This document shows positions 35,830 to 47,617 of a stretch of 64,000 nt of DNA, piece by piece (positions within the stretch are counted from its first letter, which is position 1; each line of letters opens with the position of its first letter). Position numbers and translations under genes: made by a program. The notes beneath the pieces are model-generated. The model made no database searches. It was not told where the DNA came from and worked only from the letters and a program-made list of their open reading frames with translations. Source of the stretch: Leuctra nigra (lineage: Eukaryota > Arthropoda > Insecta > Plecoptera > Leuctridae); NCBI GenBank assembly GCA_934045905.1, contig OW203766.1, positions 27,026,309-27,090,308 on the forward strand, written 5' to 3'.

Positions 35830-38800
35830 GGTAAATAATATAGAAAAATCGAGGTTGTTATCCAATTAATTGAAAGTTTCAAATGATTATAGTTTGATGT
35901 GGAATGGAAACCTGTTGGTTTTTACAGCTGCAGGGCTTGGGGGTAATGAAGGATGTCAGGCTGGTTTGAAGATTTCAAGAGTTTCGAAGGTTTGATTGAC
36001 CTGTCCGGCAGGATGGAAGTAATGAAAACTGCATTTGAAATGTAATAAAAATGTTATATCTTGTTTCATTCGGTGTGTGGGGTGGTGACGTGATATCTTA
36101 TTTTATTCGTTTTGTAGTGCAGAGAGAATGGTTTGATACTTATTTTGAAAGTGTTAAAAGCAATTGCCATTTTTATTTTTGTTGGCAATGCTTTTTTGTT
36201 GAATTTAAGTATAATCATTTATAATTTAGACTTTATGACCATATTAAAAAGAAAATGAAGGAATACTTTTGGTTTCTTTCAAAACATGAAGCCGAATGAT
36301 ATCATAATTCTTTGTGTGGTCTTTATTTACAATAAAAAAATCTTATTTTAACTGGTGTTGGCACACAAAAAAATGTTACACATATAATCTAAATTACAAA
36401 TATAGCGCTATACATAATAGCTTGTTGAATTGCTTTCAGATTATGCACACACAATCGTTGTTAATTGTTGATCTGTTGATTTATCTCAAAAATAATATCT
36501 AATCAAAATATCATGTACAAAATAGGAACATAAATTCCCTCCATTTTGGATTTATAGCGAACCTTTATTTACACCTTTAAAGGTGTGTATTTAAAAAATA
36601 CAATATTTTGCTTTTATATTTCTGTACCTATATCTATACAAGAAGTTCACAAAATATTTTCCTGTAAAGTGTAATTGGCTCTCAAAAGACTTTTTAATAC
36701 GTTGTAATGTATTCAACACAATACAAGAGGGGCTCATTTTATTTAATCTGAAACTGGATTTGTTTAAACTGCAATTTCTCATTCCTCGATGCTCCTTTAC
36801 GTGCATCTGTGAAGATTTCAGAAGCGAATCGTCCGCGCACGCAACCGTGCCTATTAAAACAGTTGAATTCCTCTCTGATTTAATTAAGTTCCGATCTCGT
36901 GACGGGTCTATTATCCAAGGCGGTGATCATTTAGTCAGCGACTTCTCTGACAATGTCAAATCTTTAATTCAAGAATGTTGAGACTAGGCCTCTTCGCACC
37001 TTTAAGATCGAATAGGAGGTGACCAAAAATACGAGACAGCCTTTCATTTTCATGTCGTTCGAAATTTAATCACATCACCTGTTCAAAAAAATATAAAAAA
37101 GATAAAACAGAAAACAAGAACATGTTGTAAGTGACCAAGCGTTAGGTATATATATATAGTCGCCGAGTCAAGTTTTAGGAACTTGAATTCTTTAAGGGAA
37201 TGAGATACTCAACTGTTTCACTTTCAATATACAAGTGATTTATTTAAATTATTTGGGAAATACTCATGAGGGAGGATATTTGCCATTGGCATACGCATTG
37301 AAAGAGAAAATAATAATTTACAAGAATTATAAAAATATTGACAGTTTTTACAAAGATTTTATAAGAAGACCATATTTAATTACAAATTAATTAATTTAAA
37401 CAATTACCTATTTATAATGTAATTGTCCCAATTTTTATTTTAACCTACCCCGCCCAATCATAATTGCATTGTCAACTCCAGTTTTCTCAATTAATTTGAA
37501 ACGAAATTTAAATTTATTTGCCTCTGATGCAAGGTGTCCACAGCTCCTAAAGGCGAACTTCTTCTCGGACATTTTATTTGACCAGCCACATAATTACTGG
37601 GCAGGCGATGAATGATAGCCTGCTATTTTGGCTCGATGTTCAAATATAATGTGAGGCAGCAGATATCAGAGTAGCTTCAACCTTGTCAATTAGGCTGACA
37701 AACTTACAAGATATTTTCTTATCTTAACAACGTTGCGATATAGGCTCATCTCGAACTTAATGTTCACATGGGGGTCATTATCTACTCTTTCTGTACAAAA
37801 GATTGAAGATATTCTACGTTTTATTTTTTAGTAAAACCTGTAATTACAAATGATTATGTATAAATGAATACTAATTTGCTTCATTTCTTTTTTACAAAAT
37901 GAATATATTTAAATAAAAAGAGATTTCGTGAAAAAGTATAGTATTTATCGTATCACATCTCCAAAAGTATAGTTCAAATAATTTATCTGTCAAATTATAG
38001 TTATGAAGTTATAATTAATAGTGAGTAACTGGCGAATAAAGTTACGAATAGTAAAATATAAAAAGATAAAATGAGAATGGTGATATTAGTCACTTTCATT
38101 TTCAATTTGTTTACTTTGAGACAAAATGAAATTTTGTTTACTAATGTGTTGTTAAAACTTTAAAAAAATGTTCTTTGTAGACATTCATTAATTTATAACA
38201 ATTTTTAATTCTGTAACTCAGAAGCACTTTAAAAGTTTAAAAGTTTCACAAAGCATTTTAAAAAGTCCTCTTCCATAAAGTTTATCTTTCGACAAAAACG
38301 ATGATGAAATATGAAAACGGCAACGGCAAACGTTGCGAACATCACGCTGGGTAGACTCCTATTGGTACTATCCCAGCATTTACCTATGCGTTGATTGAAC
38401 CCGGATCCACTAAACTATACTCATACATAGTTCGTTAATATCATAGATCAACTGAATCCTTTCCAACCTGTCAGAGAATGGGTGGTGCGCACCCAATTCG
38501 AAAGCACCCAGCCAAAATCTTGTTTGACAAATCTTTATTCCCATTGACAGAAAGTTTGACATCATCCGCTTAGCCTCGAGTCCATGATATAATTTTCTTG
38601 TTTGTCACTGAGCTCCGTGGATCGCACTAACACGGTTTCATCTTTTTATCGAGTTGCAGTGGACTTATTATTACATTTTCCTTTTGCTCGGGCGGCGGAG
38701 ATGAAGTGAAAAGTGATATGGTTTCATAATCCTACTAAATTAATCTCCCCTATGGAGTTTAAGAGGATTGGATACCGGGCTGTATCGTGCAATTATTTTA

Positions 38801-39800
38801 TTAACTCGATGTTATGTTTGACCAAAATCATACGATGGCTTACTAAATTCGACAAATAAGACAAAAGTAAAGATGAAGCAAAAAGTAAAATTATTTATTT
38901 TTTATATGCTTTGATGTTTCTATTTATACAATTATGTATGATGTATACAAGTCATGAAAAGATTTAGTGTTTATCATTTAAATATAATGATAAAAATATA
39001 TATTAAAATCAAAGCATATCAGAAAACCATGATTTCATGATTAGATACATGACAATTATTTTATTTATCATTATCAGTCTTTAAAAAGGGAAACAACAGT
39101 ATCGTAACATCCATTCTTCTGTTTTGTTATCAATTGAAATTGTCCAAATGATTTTTAACAATTTCATTGATATTGAACCAACATTTTCATCTCAATATTT
39201 ACAATCAGTCTATCTCATCTTACGTCACAGCTGACCAAAATGTAACTGGTTATATTTTTCTCCAGAGTGAAGCAACTGCATCAATTTGGTCCAAATTTGA
39301 TTCCTCGTCGCTGTATTCAGTGGTCTTAAAGCTGGGTCTGTGTGTCTCGCTAAACTTGTGGAATCCTTAGGAAACACTCAGCTAAGGTTTGATTGAGTGC
39401 TGGTGTAATTAATCCAGCCGTGTTGGCCAAGAGGGGTTGGGGAGGGGGGAAGTGAGAGATAATTATTTTATCATGAAGGTATTATTCGCTAGATATTTCA
39501 TAGAATGTCAAGACCAAGGAAATTTATGGTAAGATTTAAAACTCATAGAGTCATTCATCTTATCTCTAATATGAACATTCAAAACCGCGTCTTATTTACT
39601 TTCCGATGCTGTGACGGGAATTAAATTAAGTTTCCGTGGACCAAGAGGCAAGAAGTAGAGAAAATTTGTCTGTCACTTTTCAACAGTTTTAGAATCAATT
39701 CATATCAAATTCAACCTAATTCATAATTTGGCTTAGTAAAGGAACAAAATAGATAGAGATAGAGCATCATATTATACTGCTGCAAAATGTCTCTCCTTCG
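35830..39800. other. Gene-free AT-rich stretch
   Basis: A TATATATATATA run (37148-37157) and one weak exon-like frame (36822-36981, described in the findings). Otherwise nothing recognised. Confidence 0.5.
38330..38450 (-). repeat. SINE fragment with 'GCTGGGATAGTACC' body
   Basis: Minus strand: an ACTAT...ATAGT anticodon-like stem, CCGGGTTCAATC B box, then the body motif GCTGGGATAGTACC. The same body motif follows a B box at 43930-44040 and occurs alone near 1987, so it marks a family. Confidence 0.55.
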
Positions 39801-39830
39801 TTTGTCAAAACGTCAGATTGACTTAAATTT

Positions 39831-39969
39831 TGCACACTCTAAATATGATTGAGTGAAAAAAGGCTAAAAAATGTGTTAAATCCACGCAAAAATTATACAA
39901 TTATGGTGCACTTTGGTGCACTTTCCATCCTTTTTGAGTGGATTTCACTCTTTCAAATTTAGCGTGCAC
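39831..39969. mobile_element. Degenerate MITE-like inverted repeat
   Basis: Left and right ends share, in inverted orientation, a GCAC.CTAAAT core followed by GAGTGAAA, about 35 bp with several mismatches. The interior has a directly repeated GGTGCACTTT (twice, around 39910-39930). It is non-coding; borders are approximate. Confidence 0.4.
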
Positions 39970-40384
39970 GTTACTTAATGACTGATGTCCAGAGATGAAT
40001 TTTTTTTGAATTTGTAGAAGTGTAAAGATAAAAAATATATTCAGAATTCTCAACCCCACGATTAAATATTTTCCATCTTATCACATTTCACACGCTTCAA
40101 CCCGATTATTCTAATACTCAACATCAAACGACTTAATACTTATTATTTTCAATCAATTATTAATTAATCATAATTAGTAATAATCTTCAATAACTGAGAT
40201 TACTAAACATGGTTAAAGCTCTTGAGTCCTTTGACTGCATCTACCGTTGGCATCGCTGGTATACCTACAAGTAGAGAGGTGAATTTGCAATAATTATTAA
40301 TTATGCAGAACTGCACTTGTACGCATGCGCGACCGTGAGAGCCAATCAATGTGATTATAATTAATCAATTGACGGATATCTGTG

Positions 40385-40470
40385 TAAGTGACAAGCTAAG
40401 ACAGTGTTACACTTGGCGAGCTCGATTTATCTCGAGGTGCCGGGTTCGAATTGACGGGCTGGGAGATATG
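40385..40470 (+). repeat. tRNA-derived SINE head (degenerate)
   Basis: An imperfect D-arm-like stretch is followed by a CTCGATTTATCTCGAG stem and GCCGGGTTCGAATTGAC with a B box. Downstream AT-rich sequence carries no clear body. Confidence 0.45.
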
Positions 40471-41155
40471 TGATTGTGATGTTTCGTGATTTAGTATTGG
40501 TAAATGATGATATAGTTACAATTTTATAAGGATTGATATATGTATACAAGATAGAATAGTATCAATGATGATACAGACTCAAAAAAAGTAATATTTCATG
40601 TTACTTACTTTATTACAAAAATAAGTACACTCGACAAATCATAAAACGGTATTTGAAAGAAATGGATTGTCTGAAAAAATGTGATGCTAACTCGTCATCT
40701 ACCTCTAGTAAGTAAGCTCTGATTTCATTGATAATAAATAGCAAGGATTGATCGTCAAGGAACCTGACTAGCAGCCTATCTGTTTCGTTCAAATACCGTT
40801 TTATGTTTTGTTGGGTGTACCATAGAGCTTGCAATTTATTTGATTGAACTTTATATTAACATTGTGTATTTCTACGATTTTAGCTTGGCAGATATGACAA
40901 GAGAAAACATTAATGAATTCATATAAGAAGCAAAATGCAGGAAGAACTACTTTGATAATTTGAAAATTCAATTACATTCCATTGTTTCAAAATGTCATAG
41001 TTGTTCCAGCTCCATATAAAATCTTTGTCATCCCTAAATTCATCCTTAAAGTGGTGCAAGCGCTCGGCCGTTTTAGCAAACTGAGAGAGAAAAATTGTTT
41101 TATAAGTGGGTGTAACTTTGATATGATGTGCACATGATCAGTCTGATTGTATACT

Positions 41156-41194
41156 AGGAAAACGCTCTGTGTAACGCGTTGATGAGCGAGCACG
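41156..41194 (+). repeat. 39-bp 'AGGAAAACGCTC' module, copy in repeat A (left)
   Basis: Begins AGGAAAACGCTCTGTGTAAC, continues ACGCGTT and ends GAGCGAGCACG. Paired with an inverted copy at 42780-42818 with one mismatch, so the pair bounds a 1.66-kb segment that includes the three-unit array and the hAT MITE. Confidence 0.8.
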
Positions 41195-41424
41195 GATACA
41201 CGCAACACCTCGAACCGAAATTATGTCTATCGAACAACAATTCTTTAGTTTCGTCACAGACTTGTATAAAAATCTCAAAAATCTCCACAAATATTGGTGC
41301 CAATCCTTGCTAAGTTTTAAGTTGATCGATTAAACCTTTATGATTGAACGGTTCCTTGTTAATTTTCAAAAATCACAGGATCTCGTTCAAAAAATATACA
41401 TGGGACCACTCATATGATATGATT

Positions 41425-41442
41425 GAGCGAGCGAAGCGAGCG
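41425..41442 (+). repeat. GAGCGAGCGAAGCGAGCG module
   Basis: Imperfect 9-bp doublet GAGCGAGCGAAGCGAGCG followed by a T-rich block (TTTGGC...GGCACGGACCTCTG then T14). An identical core is at 47890-47907 and an inverted, slightly diverged one at 43436-43453. Confidence 0.75.
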
Positions 41443-41506
41443 TCTCCTTTTGGCTTATTTGGCACGGACCTCTGTTTTTTTTTTTTTTCTGTTACTGACG
41501 ATATAC

Positions 41507-42070
41507 AGGTCAGAGTTTTTCTTCGATCGAGCTGAAATTTTGCACACGTGTTTGGACATTCTCTGGGCGTTGCAGACCCTAATTTTTTTGAAATCTACTG
41601 ATTGGTTAAAATTTAAATAAACATCTCCTGATAGGTTGAAAAGTGAAAATGGTCTTCGACAAATCTGATCAAACTCATATTTTGGCTGTACATGTCTAGA
41701 GTTTTTCCTCGATCGAGCTGAAATTTTGCACACATGTAGAGACAAACTTTTCTGTTTGCAGACCCCAAATTTTTTTGAAATTTATCAATTGGCTAAAATT
41801 TAAATAAACATCTCCTGATGGTAGGTTGAAAAATGAAACTGGTCTTCGATAAATCTGATCAAAATCATATTTTGGCTATACAGCTCAGAGTTTTTCTTTG
41901 ATCGAGCTGAAATTTTGCACACATGTAAAACCAACCTTCTCTGTTTGCACACCATATTTTTTTTTGAAATCCATTCATTGGTTAAAAATTAAATAAATAT
42001 CTCCTGATAGGCTGAAAAATGAAAACGGTCTTCGATAATTCTGATCAAACTCATATTTTGCATGATCATT
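41507..42070 (+). repeat. Three-unit ~187-bp tandem array
   Basis: The phrase GATCGAGCTGAAATTTTGCA starts at 41525, 41711 and 41900, spacings of 186 and 189 bp. Each unit continues with a CTG.TTGCAGACC-like block, a TTTTTTTGAAAT run, TAAATAAACATCTCCTGAT and GGTCTTCGA.AAATCTGATCAAA. A fourth, diverged unit lies in repeat B at about 48010-48260. No frame spans the units, so they are DNA-level repeats. Confidence 0.85.
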
Positions 42071-42291
42071 AAGACCAATATTGTCTCTTATTTTACAAAA
42101 TTTCATCTCAATCAGTTAAGAACGTTTGAACTTATTGACATTTTTAATATCTGTCAGTAATGAAGTATCGAAATGAATGTTTTCCAGTGCCAATTGAATT
42201 GATTCTGATTTGCTTTATGAACCAGGTGCTTAGATGCTATTTTAAAGTTTCGATGAAAAGCATATACCTACTTTTAAGTTGATATCATAAT

Positions 42292-42700
42292 CAGTGCTCG
42301 AAGTGGGCCGGTATGGGACGGTATGGTATACCGGTTCTTCTTTACACATTTGATTTCATATTGTTACTTCTCAGAAAAACGGAATACTTAAAATCAGATA
42401 TTCTTGGACATTAACGTAATTTTATATTCTAATTTACTCGTATTTCATGGTTATCTTTTGACTGCATATTTCAAGCATAACTATGAACTATGAACATCCA
42501 CTACAAGATAAAGTAAAATGCATTATTTAATTTAGTTGTTTCATCAAGGTAAAAGACTAATCTAACTAATGACATGACAATGGTTGTCAGTGTAATTCTG
42601 GAATCTGGACCCTCATCTAATATCGTACCCCCCCCCCCCCCCTCACGTGGTATTCTTATGTTACCATACCGCCACTATTTAATTCCTACTTCGAGCACTG
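42292..42700. mobile_element. hAT-type MITE with perfect 8-bp target duplication, nested in composite repeat A
   Basis: A 409-bp element begins CAGTGCTCGAAGT and ends with its reverse complement. The flanking octamers ATCATAAT (42284-42291 and 42701-42708) are identical. A subterminal CGGTATGG is inverted near the other end. The CAGTG start and 8-bp duplication are typical of hAT elements. It carries a C15 run at 42628-42642 and no plausible protein. It sits inside the larger composite repeat, so it inserted after that element. Confidence 0.92.
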
Positions 42701-42779
42701 ATCATAATCAATTCAATATGGTTGTATATGTTTTCTGTGCGTTGTGTACGCATTTCCGGTTCCAGAATTTGCACGTACC

Positions 42780-42818
42780 CGTGCTCGCTCATCAACGCGT
42801 TACACTGAGCGTTTTCCT
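42780..42818 (-). repeat. 39-bp module, inverted copy in repeat A (right)
   Basis: Reverse complement of the module at 41156; differs at one position in the GTGTAAC part. It marks the right side of the 1.66-kb inner segment. Confidence 0.8.
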
Positions 42819-43435
42819 AGTATGTAGTGTGTGTACACAATATCAGATCAATCTGTTGAACGGTCATTATTAGTTTCATTTCGTTTGAAACTTTCTGCTC
42901 TAACTACCTTGCCTTGAACTGAAGATTCGAAGTCACCGTGAATTTGACAGCCAACACGCAAAATGTCCCTAAAATGACAAAAACTTTTGAAAATAACGAC
43001 AGATTAAAGTGAAAATTGGCAAAAATACCTTAAATGTTGGTACAAATGACCATGCGAAGTTTTTAGTTGGTCGGTCAATCGGTTCCAGTTTAAATTTCAA
43101 AAATCACAGGAAAAATGGTTTCAAATTTGAACCAATTGGAGGATTTGGCTGAATTTTTTTTTGATTGGGTACAATGTTGGTTGCAATGACTTTGCTAAAT
43201 TTCAAATTGATCAAACCAACCAATCGAAAGATAATTTTTATAAAATTTGAACCAATCACAGGATCTCGTTCAGAAAAGATCCCAGGGATCGCATAGATTA
43301 CGTTAGTATGTGTACAAAATTTCAGATCGATTGGTTGTGCGGTTTGACCTGGGCAGTGAACACAAAAAAACAAAAAAACAAAAAAAAAAAACAAAAAAAA
43401 CACACAGAGAAAGTGCCATAAGTGTACCGTGGTGA

Positions 43436-43453
43436 CGCTCGCTACGCTCGCTC
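43436..43453 (-). repeat. GAGCGAGCG module, inverted copy
   Basis: CGCTCGCTACGCTCGCTC on the plus strand, one indel different from the forward copies, followed by AATTAGTAGCAC, which recurs at 47704 in repeat B. Confidence 0.65.
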
Positions 43454-43556
43454 AATTAGTAGCACTATTTCATTTTTGCTTTGTGCCTTGTTAATTAGGC
43501 GCCGGTTATTCAACAAAACCGCGCAAAGTTACGATACGATTGAGTCAAATTTGAAT

Positions 43557-43740
43557 CATGATTAGATAAAAGACAAACTTAGGGTTATCACTCGGCAAAT
43601 TTTTGAAATTCAATTTCATACGGCCCCCAGCGAGACAAGAAAATATACAATATTTTACCAAAATTCAGCTAAGCAAAAAATTTAAAATTTACGAAGTGAT
43701 AACCCTAAGTTGCCCTAAGTTTGTCTTTAATCTAATCATG
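43557..43740. repeat. Palindromic block within composite repeat A
   Basis: CATGATTAGATAAAAGACAA and the adjoining TTAGGGTTATCAC (43557-43591) recur inverted at about 43696-43740, where a small internal duplication of CCCTAAGTT interrupts pairing. The centre (CATACGGC.CCCAGCGAGAC) is shared with 49045-49070 in repeat B, where only one arm remains next to it; the other arm sits more than 1 kb away. Confidence 0.75.
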
Positions 43741-43924
43741 ATTAAAATTTCAAATAATTTCGTCAACCCATTTTGTCTCTAATCGTATCCAAAAACGTGC
43801 CTGCAACAAGCGGCAAAATTGCTAGCGCTTGCACCTGCTCACCATTTGTGAGGCAAATTTTAAGACTGTATTTAATTGTATTGTTGTTTTGTAGCCAACA
43901 ATAAAGTAACAATTAAGTTTGTTC

Positions 43925-44040
43925 TGGCTGGCGAAACAAGGTAGAAGGTCTCTGGGTACTATCCCAGCTGACATCGAAGCCCGGTCTCCAGCCAGTGTAA
44001 CACGGGACATCTCCGAATGCACGGCCACTGAGTAATAAGA
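43925..44040 (-). repeat. SINE with 'GCTGGGATAGTACC' body
   Basis: Minus strand: TACTCAGTGGCCGTGCATTC (A-box-like), then a stem-like GTTACACTGGCTGGAGAC, GGGCTTCGATGTC (B box) and GCTGGGATAGTACCCAGAGA. This is the most complete copy of the family in the window. Confidence 0.6.
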
Positions 44041-44220
44041 TGAAGTCGAACGGGCACGGATATATTACAGACTGCACAAGTTGCATCTCTCTCTTGCACA
44101 TGCACTCGCTCACGGTGATATTAATTAACAAACTACAGACTAATTACTTGCAATGATTGAAGCAATGCCACACTCGATATGAGATGACGACGTGGAAATG
44201 ATGCTGGAGACAAGTTTAAT

Positions 44221-44246
44221 AGGAAAACGCTCCGTGTAACGCGTTA
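44221..44246 (+). repeat. 39-bp module, truncated copy
   Basis: AGGAAAACGCTCCGTGTAAC followed by GCGTT, after which similarity stops. It lies between composite repeats A and B. Confidence 0.65.
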
Positions 44247-44350
44247 TATTGGATGAGATTTATATGCGTGTGCTTGGAAATGGAGACATTCTTATCAAAT
44301 GCGGTAAAGGAACAGGGATAATTTCTTTGAAATTTCTTTCAAAATAAACT

Positions 44351-44389
44351 AGGAAAACGCTCGGTGTGACGCGTTGATTAGTGAGCACC
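44351..44389 (+). repeat. 39-bp module, diverged copy
   Basis: AGGAAAACGCTCGGTGTGAC then GCGTTGATTAGTGAGCACCG; a few substitutions from consensus. The preceding 45 bp (GGTAATTTCTTTGAAATTTC type) also recur near 17530, where the module is again nearby. Confidence 0.7.
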
Positions 44390-44765
44390 GAAACGCGCAA
44401 AGCCTTGGATCGAAATGCTGTATATCTTCTTACGTCTAAGCAATTTTTGAGAATTGTAGAGATGAGCAATGTTGGAAGGAGTTCGGCAAGAAATCGAAGA
44501 CGGTATAACATCATTGGGGAGAATTTGACAAAAATACAATCTTTGAACCGTAATTAGAGAAGATGGGGAAGATTTTTTTCGGAAATGAACATGGGCCTGG
44601 AATGAGTTTGGAGATGAACATAAAGAATGTGTTTATTTTGATGCGAATTAACTACACTATATTCTAAACTCTAAACCTAAACTCTAACTATAAACTACTC
44701 TATATTATTTTTTAGAAAATTATTTACATTTATATTAGTATATTTTGACGCTACAGCGCGAGTGT

Positions 44766-45460
44766 AGCTACAACTACTCTCAGCTTTAGCTCCGGTCCAT
44801 CATCCACACCCGATCCCCGTCACATGTTCAGGGGGCACAGGAGGGCAAGCTGGCCGCGAAGATCTAGCATTGAGCATGTGCCCACCACACTACTTGTTGC
44901 AATGTATGCGCGTCTAAGTACTAATATGTACTAATAGTGAAGCTACACCCACTCTCAGCTTTAGCTCCGGTCCATCATCCACACCCGATCCCCGTCACAT
45001 GTTCAGGGGGCACAGGAGGGCAAGATGGCCGCGAAGATCTAGCATTGAGCAAGTGCCCACTACATACTCGTTGAAATGTATGCTTGTCTAAGTACTAATA
45101 TGTACTAATAGTGAAGCTACAACTACTCTCAGCTTTTTTAGCTCCGGTCCATCATCCACACCCGATCCCCGTCACATGTTCAGGGGGCACAGGAGGGCAA
45201 GATGGCCGCGAAGATCTAGCATTGAGCAAGTGCCCACTACATACTCGTTGAAATGTATGCTTGTCTAAGTACTAATATGTACTAATAGTGAAGCTACACC
45301 CACTCTCAGCTTTAGCTCCGGTCCATCATCCACACCCGATCCCCGTCACATGTTCAGGGGGCACAGGAGGGCAAGCTGGCCGCGAAGATCTAGCATTGAG
45401 CATGTGCCCACCACACTACTCGTTGATATGTATGCGCGTCTAAGTACTAATATGTACTAT
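44766..45460. repeat. Four-unit ~175-bp satellite-like tandem array
   Basis: Units begin with AGCTAC at 44766, 44941, 45115 and 45292 (periods 175, 174, 177). Each carries CTCCGGTCCATCATCCACAC, CCCGATCCCCGTCACATGTT, CAGGGGGCACAGGAGGGCAA, GGCCGCGAAGATCTAGCATT and a CTAAGTACTAATATGTACTA end. Units 1 and 4 share AAGCTGG and CATGTGCCCACC; units 2 and 3 share AAGATGG and AAGTGCCCACTACATA; but units 1 and 3 share ACAACTAC where 2 and 4 have ACACCCAC. The GC-rich units contrast with AT-rich surroundings. No frame runs through them. Confidence 0.93.
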
Positions 45461-46638
45461 TTATTTAGATTGAGTCCTATATTTGCCTGATATTGAAATA
45501 CATTTTCTACTTGAAAATGTATATTTTTAACATAAACTATTTAAAATGAAAACAATTATTTGAATTAAATAACACTTTCATAGTACAAGAGAGGGGGGGA
45601 GGGGTGAATAGAATATACAATAATGGGCTCCTATTGGTGATATGTAGGTACTTTTATAACAGTTTTTACATAATTTGCAAAACTCTACTGTCTCCCTTCC
45701 TACACAAACTAAATCCAAATCTGTATTTTATTATTTCAACCCTGGTTCCAAAAACATTTGGGTCAGTTGGGTCAATCCAAATAATAATTAAGCAAAATAG
45801 GTAATACTATTTTAATAATTTTGAATCCTATCAGTCACTCAAATGACTCTGGGAATTTTTATAAACTTGACACAATGGCCCTCGGTTAGTATCCTGCCAC
45901 AGCATAATTGAGGTATTGTCATTTGAATTACCTATAGAGAAAAAATGGAAATTTGAGAATGTTAGATCTCAGCCTTAAGTTCTTGAAGTACCCACATCCT
46001 CTGTGAGTATTTTTTATGAAACAAACTCAGTATTTACAAGCTTATAGATGCTGTATACGTGTTCTGTAAAACACGTAAAATGAAGAGGAAAACACATCTT
46101 TCACACGAGTATTTGAAGAGTTACCTCGTCCTGTGTGAGATGAGACTTGGTCATGAAATTGTCTCCAAGTCTGAGATTTCGGTCCAGAGAAGATGAAACC
46201 CGACACTATCCAGCGTCTGAGATTAATTAAAATCGACGACGCAGAACAGGAAAGTGGGAAAACGCTTTAACCAGACAGCCTGCTTCCTTTCTGTGCCAGC
46301 TAAATGTATTCAGGATTCAATTCTTTTTATGATCATAGACTTTTTGTCGATACTTCACTTGTCAAGATTATGACGGTTTGATCCGATGCAGTCGACACAT
46401 TCTTGGTTCTGAGTTTGGATAAAAACTAAAGAATGTACTGCATTGCATATGAAGAATTACATTAGATGAAATTAATTGGCCATAAGTAGGTACAGCTTAT
46501 AGCTTATATAGCCATATAGCTTTTATTGATATTTTGTATACAATCACCCAAATAATGTCCTGATTAAACGTAATGTACTAGAAGCAGCAATTTAAAAACT
46601 AAGGATCTCTCTAAAATCTAAGTCCATAAAAAAATATT

Positions 46639-46722
46639 GGGCCCTATTTTATAACTTCAAAATTCCGGACTCATCTGGAATCCTATTCAAATGGGGAATT
46701 TTTAATTTGTAAAATAGGGCCC
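46639..46722. mobile_element. 84-bp palindromic mini-element
   Basis: Ends read GGGCCCTATTTTA and its reverse complement, with inner AATTCC/GGAATT also pairing, so nearly the whole 84 bp folds on itself. It may be a tiny MITE or a chance palindrome derived from one; no target duplication was seen. Confidence 0.5.
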
Positions 46723-47617
46723 GGAAGGCAATGAAATCAGAGAAAATGACACAAGTTTCCATTCTCTGTACACCGAGAGAATTGCGGAAAGGATACACAC
46801 AAGAGCTCAATTTCTTGGGATTTATGTTATTTTACAGCTTTCATGTTTTCATACGTTGACTTATGGAAAAGCACGATTTTAGACACTAAAATTGACTTTT
46901 GCAATCTTAAAACGTAAAAAAGCATACATCAACAGAAATTAAACCCTTCTTTGTGTACTCCATTCCACTTACCATATCACTAAATGCCGGTCCATCACAC
47001 AATTCCCATTTTACATTACAACAAATTGGCTTTACCTATCCTCAATGCTAGCGAGCTTTCGTCCATGTCCTAATAGAGCTTTCATAACACGGCGGCGATA
47101 TTATCGAAAGCTCAGCGCGCTATCACCGTGGATGCAATGTACCATCAACAGGCGTGCTACTGGCTGATAATCTATCCGGCTTCGGATTCACTGTAAACTA
47201 CACCATGTTGATAAGCCGTAGCAATTACACTGGAGTATCCACCGTAAACATCAAAGCATAAACAGGCTAGCGAGGTGGGAGGGAAATTCAGTAATAGTTT
47301 CACAAGAGATTTTCAGCGAGCAGCGGGTGCTTTTGAAATGGGATGATAACGGTTTTGTGGTTATTTAGTAGTTGGTATTTCAAATTAATTAGTCTAAAGT
47401 GAGGTGATTTAATTGTTAGTTCGTCGGAGATGTCTATAACTAATTTAATTAGATCACTTCAACCACATAAAAAACATTGCTCTACGTTACCGTATCGTAC
47501 AAACGTCAACAAAATTTTGAGCCTTGCGAAAGTTTGAATTTATATTATTTGTTATTAAAAAAGTTATTAAGGTGGTGCAAGCGCTCGGCCGTTTTAGCAA
47601 ATTGAGAGAGAAAAATT

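Larger units (their letters stand above)
41046..43843. mobile_element. Composite repeat A (mosaic non-autonomous element)
   Basis: The left border reads TTAAAGTGGTGCAAGCGCT and the right border carries AGCGCTTGCACC, an inverted counterpart. Inside, in order: the 39-bp 'AACGCTC' module (41156), the GAGCGAGCGAAGCGAGCG module (41425), three 187-bp units (41507-42070), a hAT MITE, the inverted 39-bp module (42780), a diverged dispersed module (about 42995-43370), the inverted GAGCGAGCG module (43436) and a palindrome (43557-43740). The same modules recur rearranged in repeat B. No frame in it resembles a transposase. Outer borders are inferred from comparison with B. Confidence 0.65.

Noticed and set aside
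41455..41745. 96-codon minus-strand frame in the three-unit array
   Set aside because: Period 186-189 bp would preserve a frame, so coding was considered, but the other units are interrupted and the residues are low-complexity with no motif.
44766..45460. CRISPR-like array
   Set aside because: The units are contiguous 175-bp repeats without short repeats alternating with unique spacers, in animal DNA.
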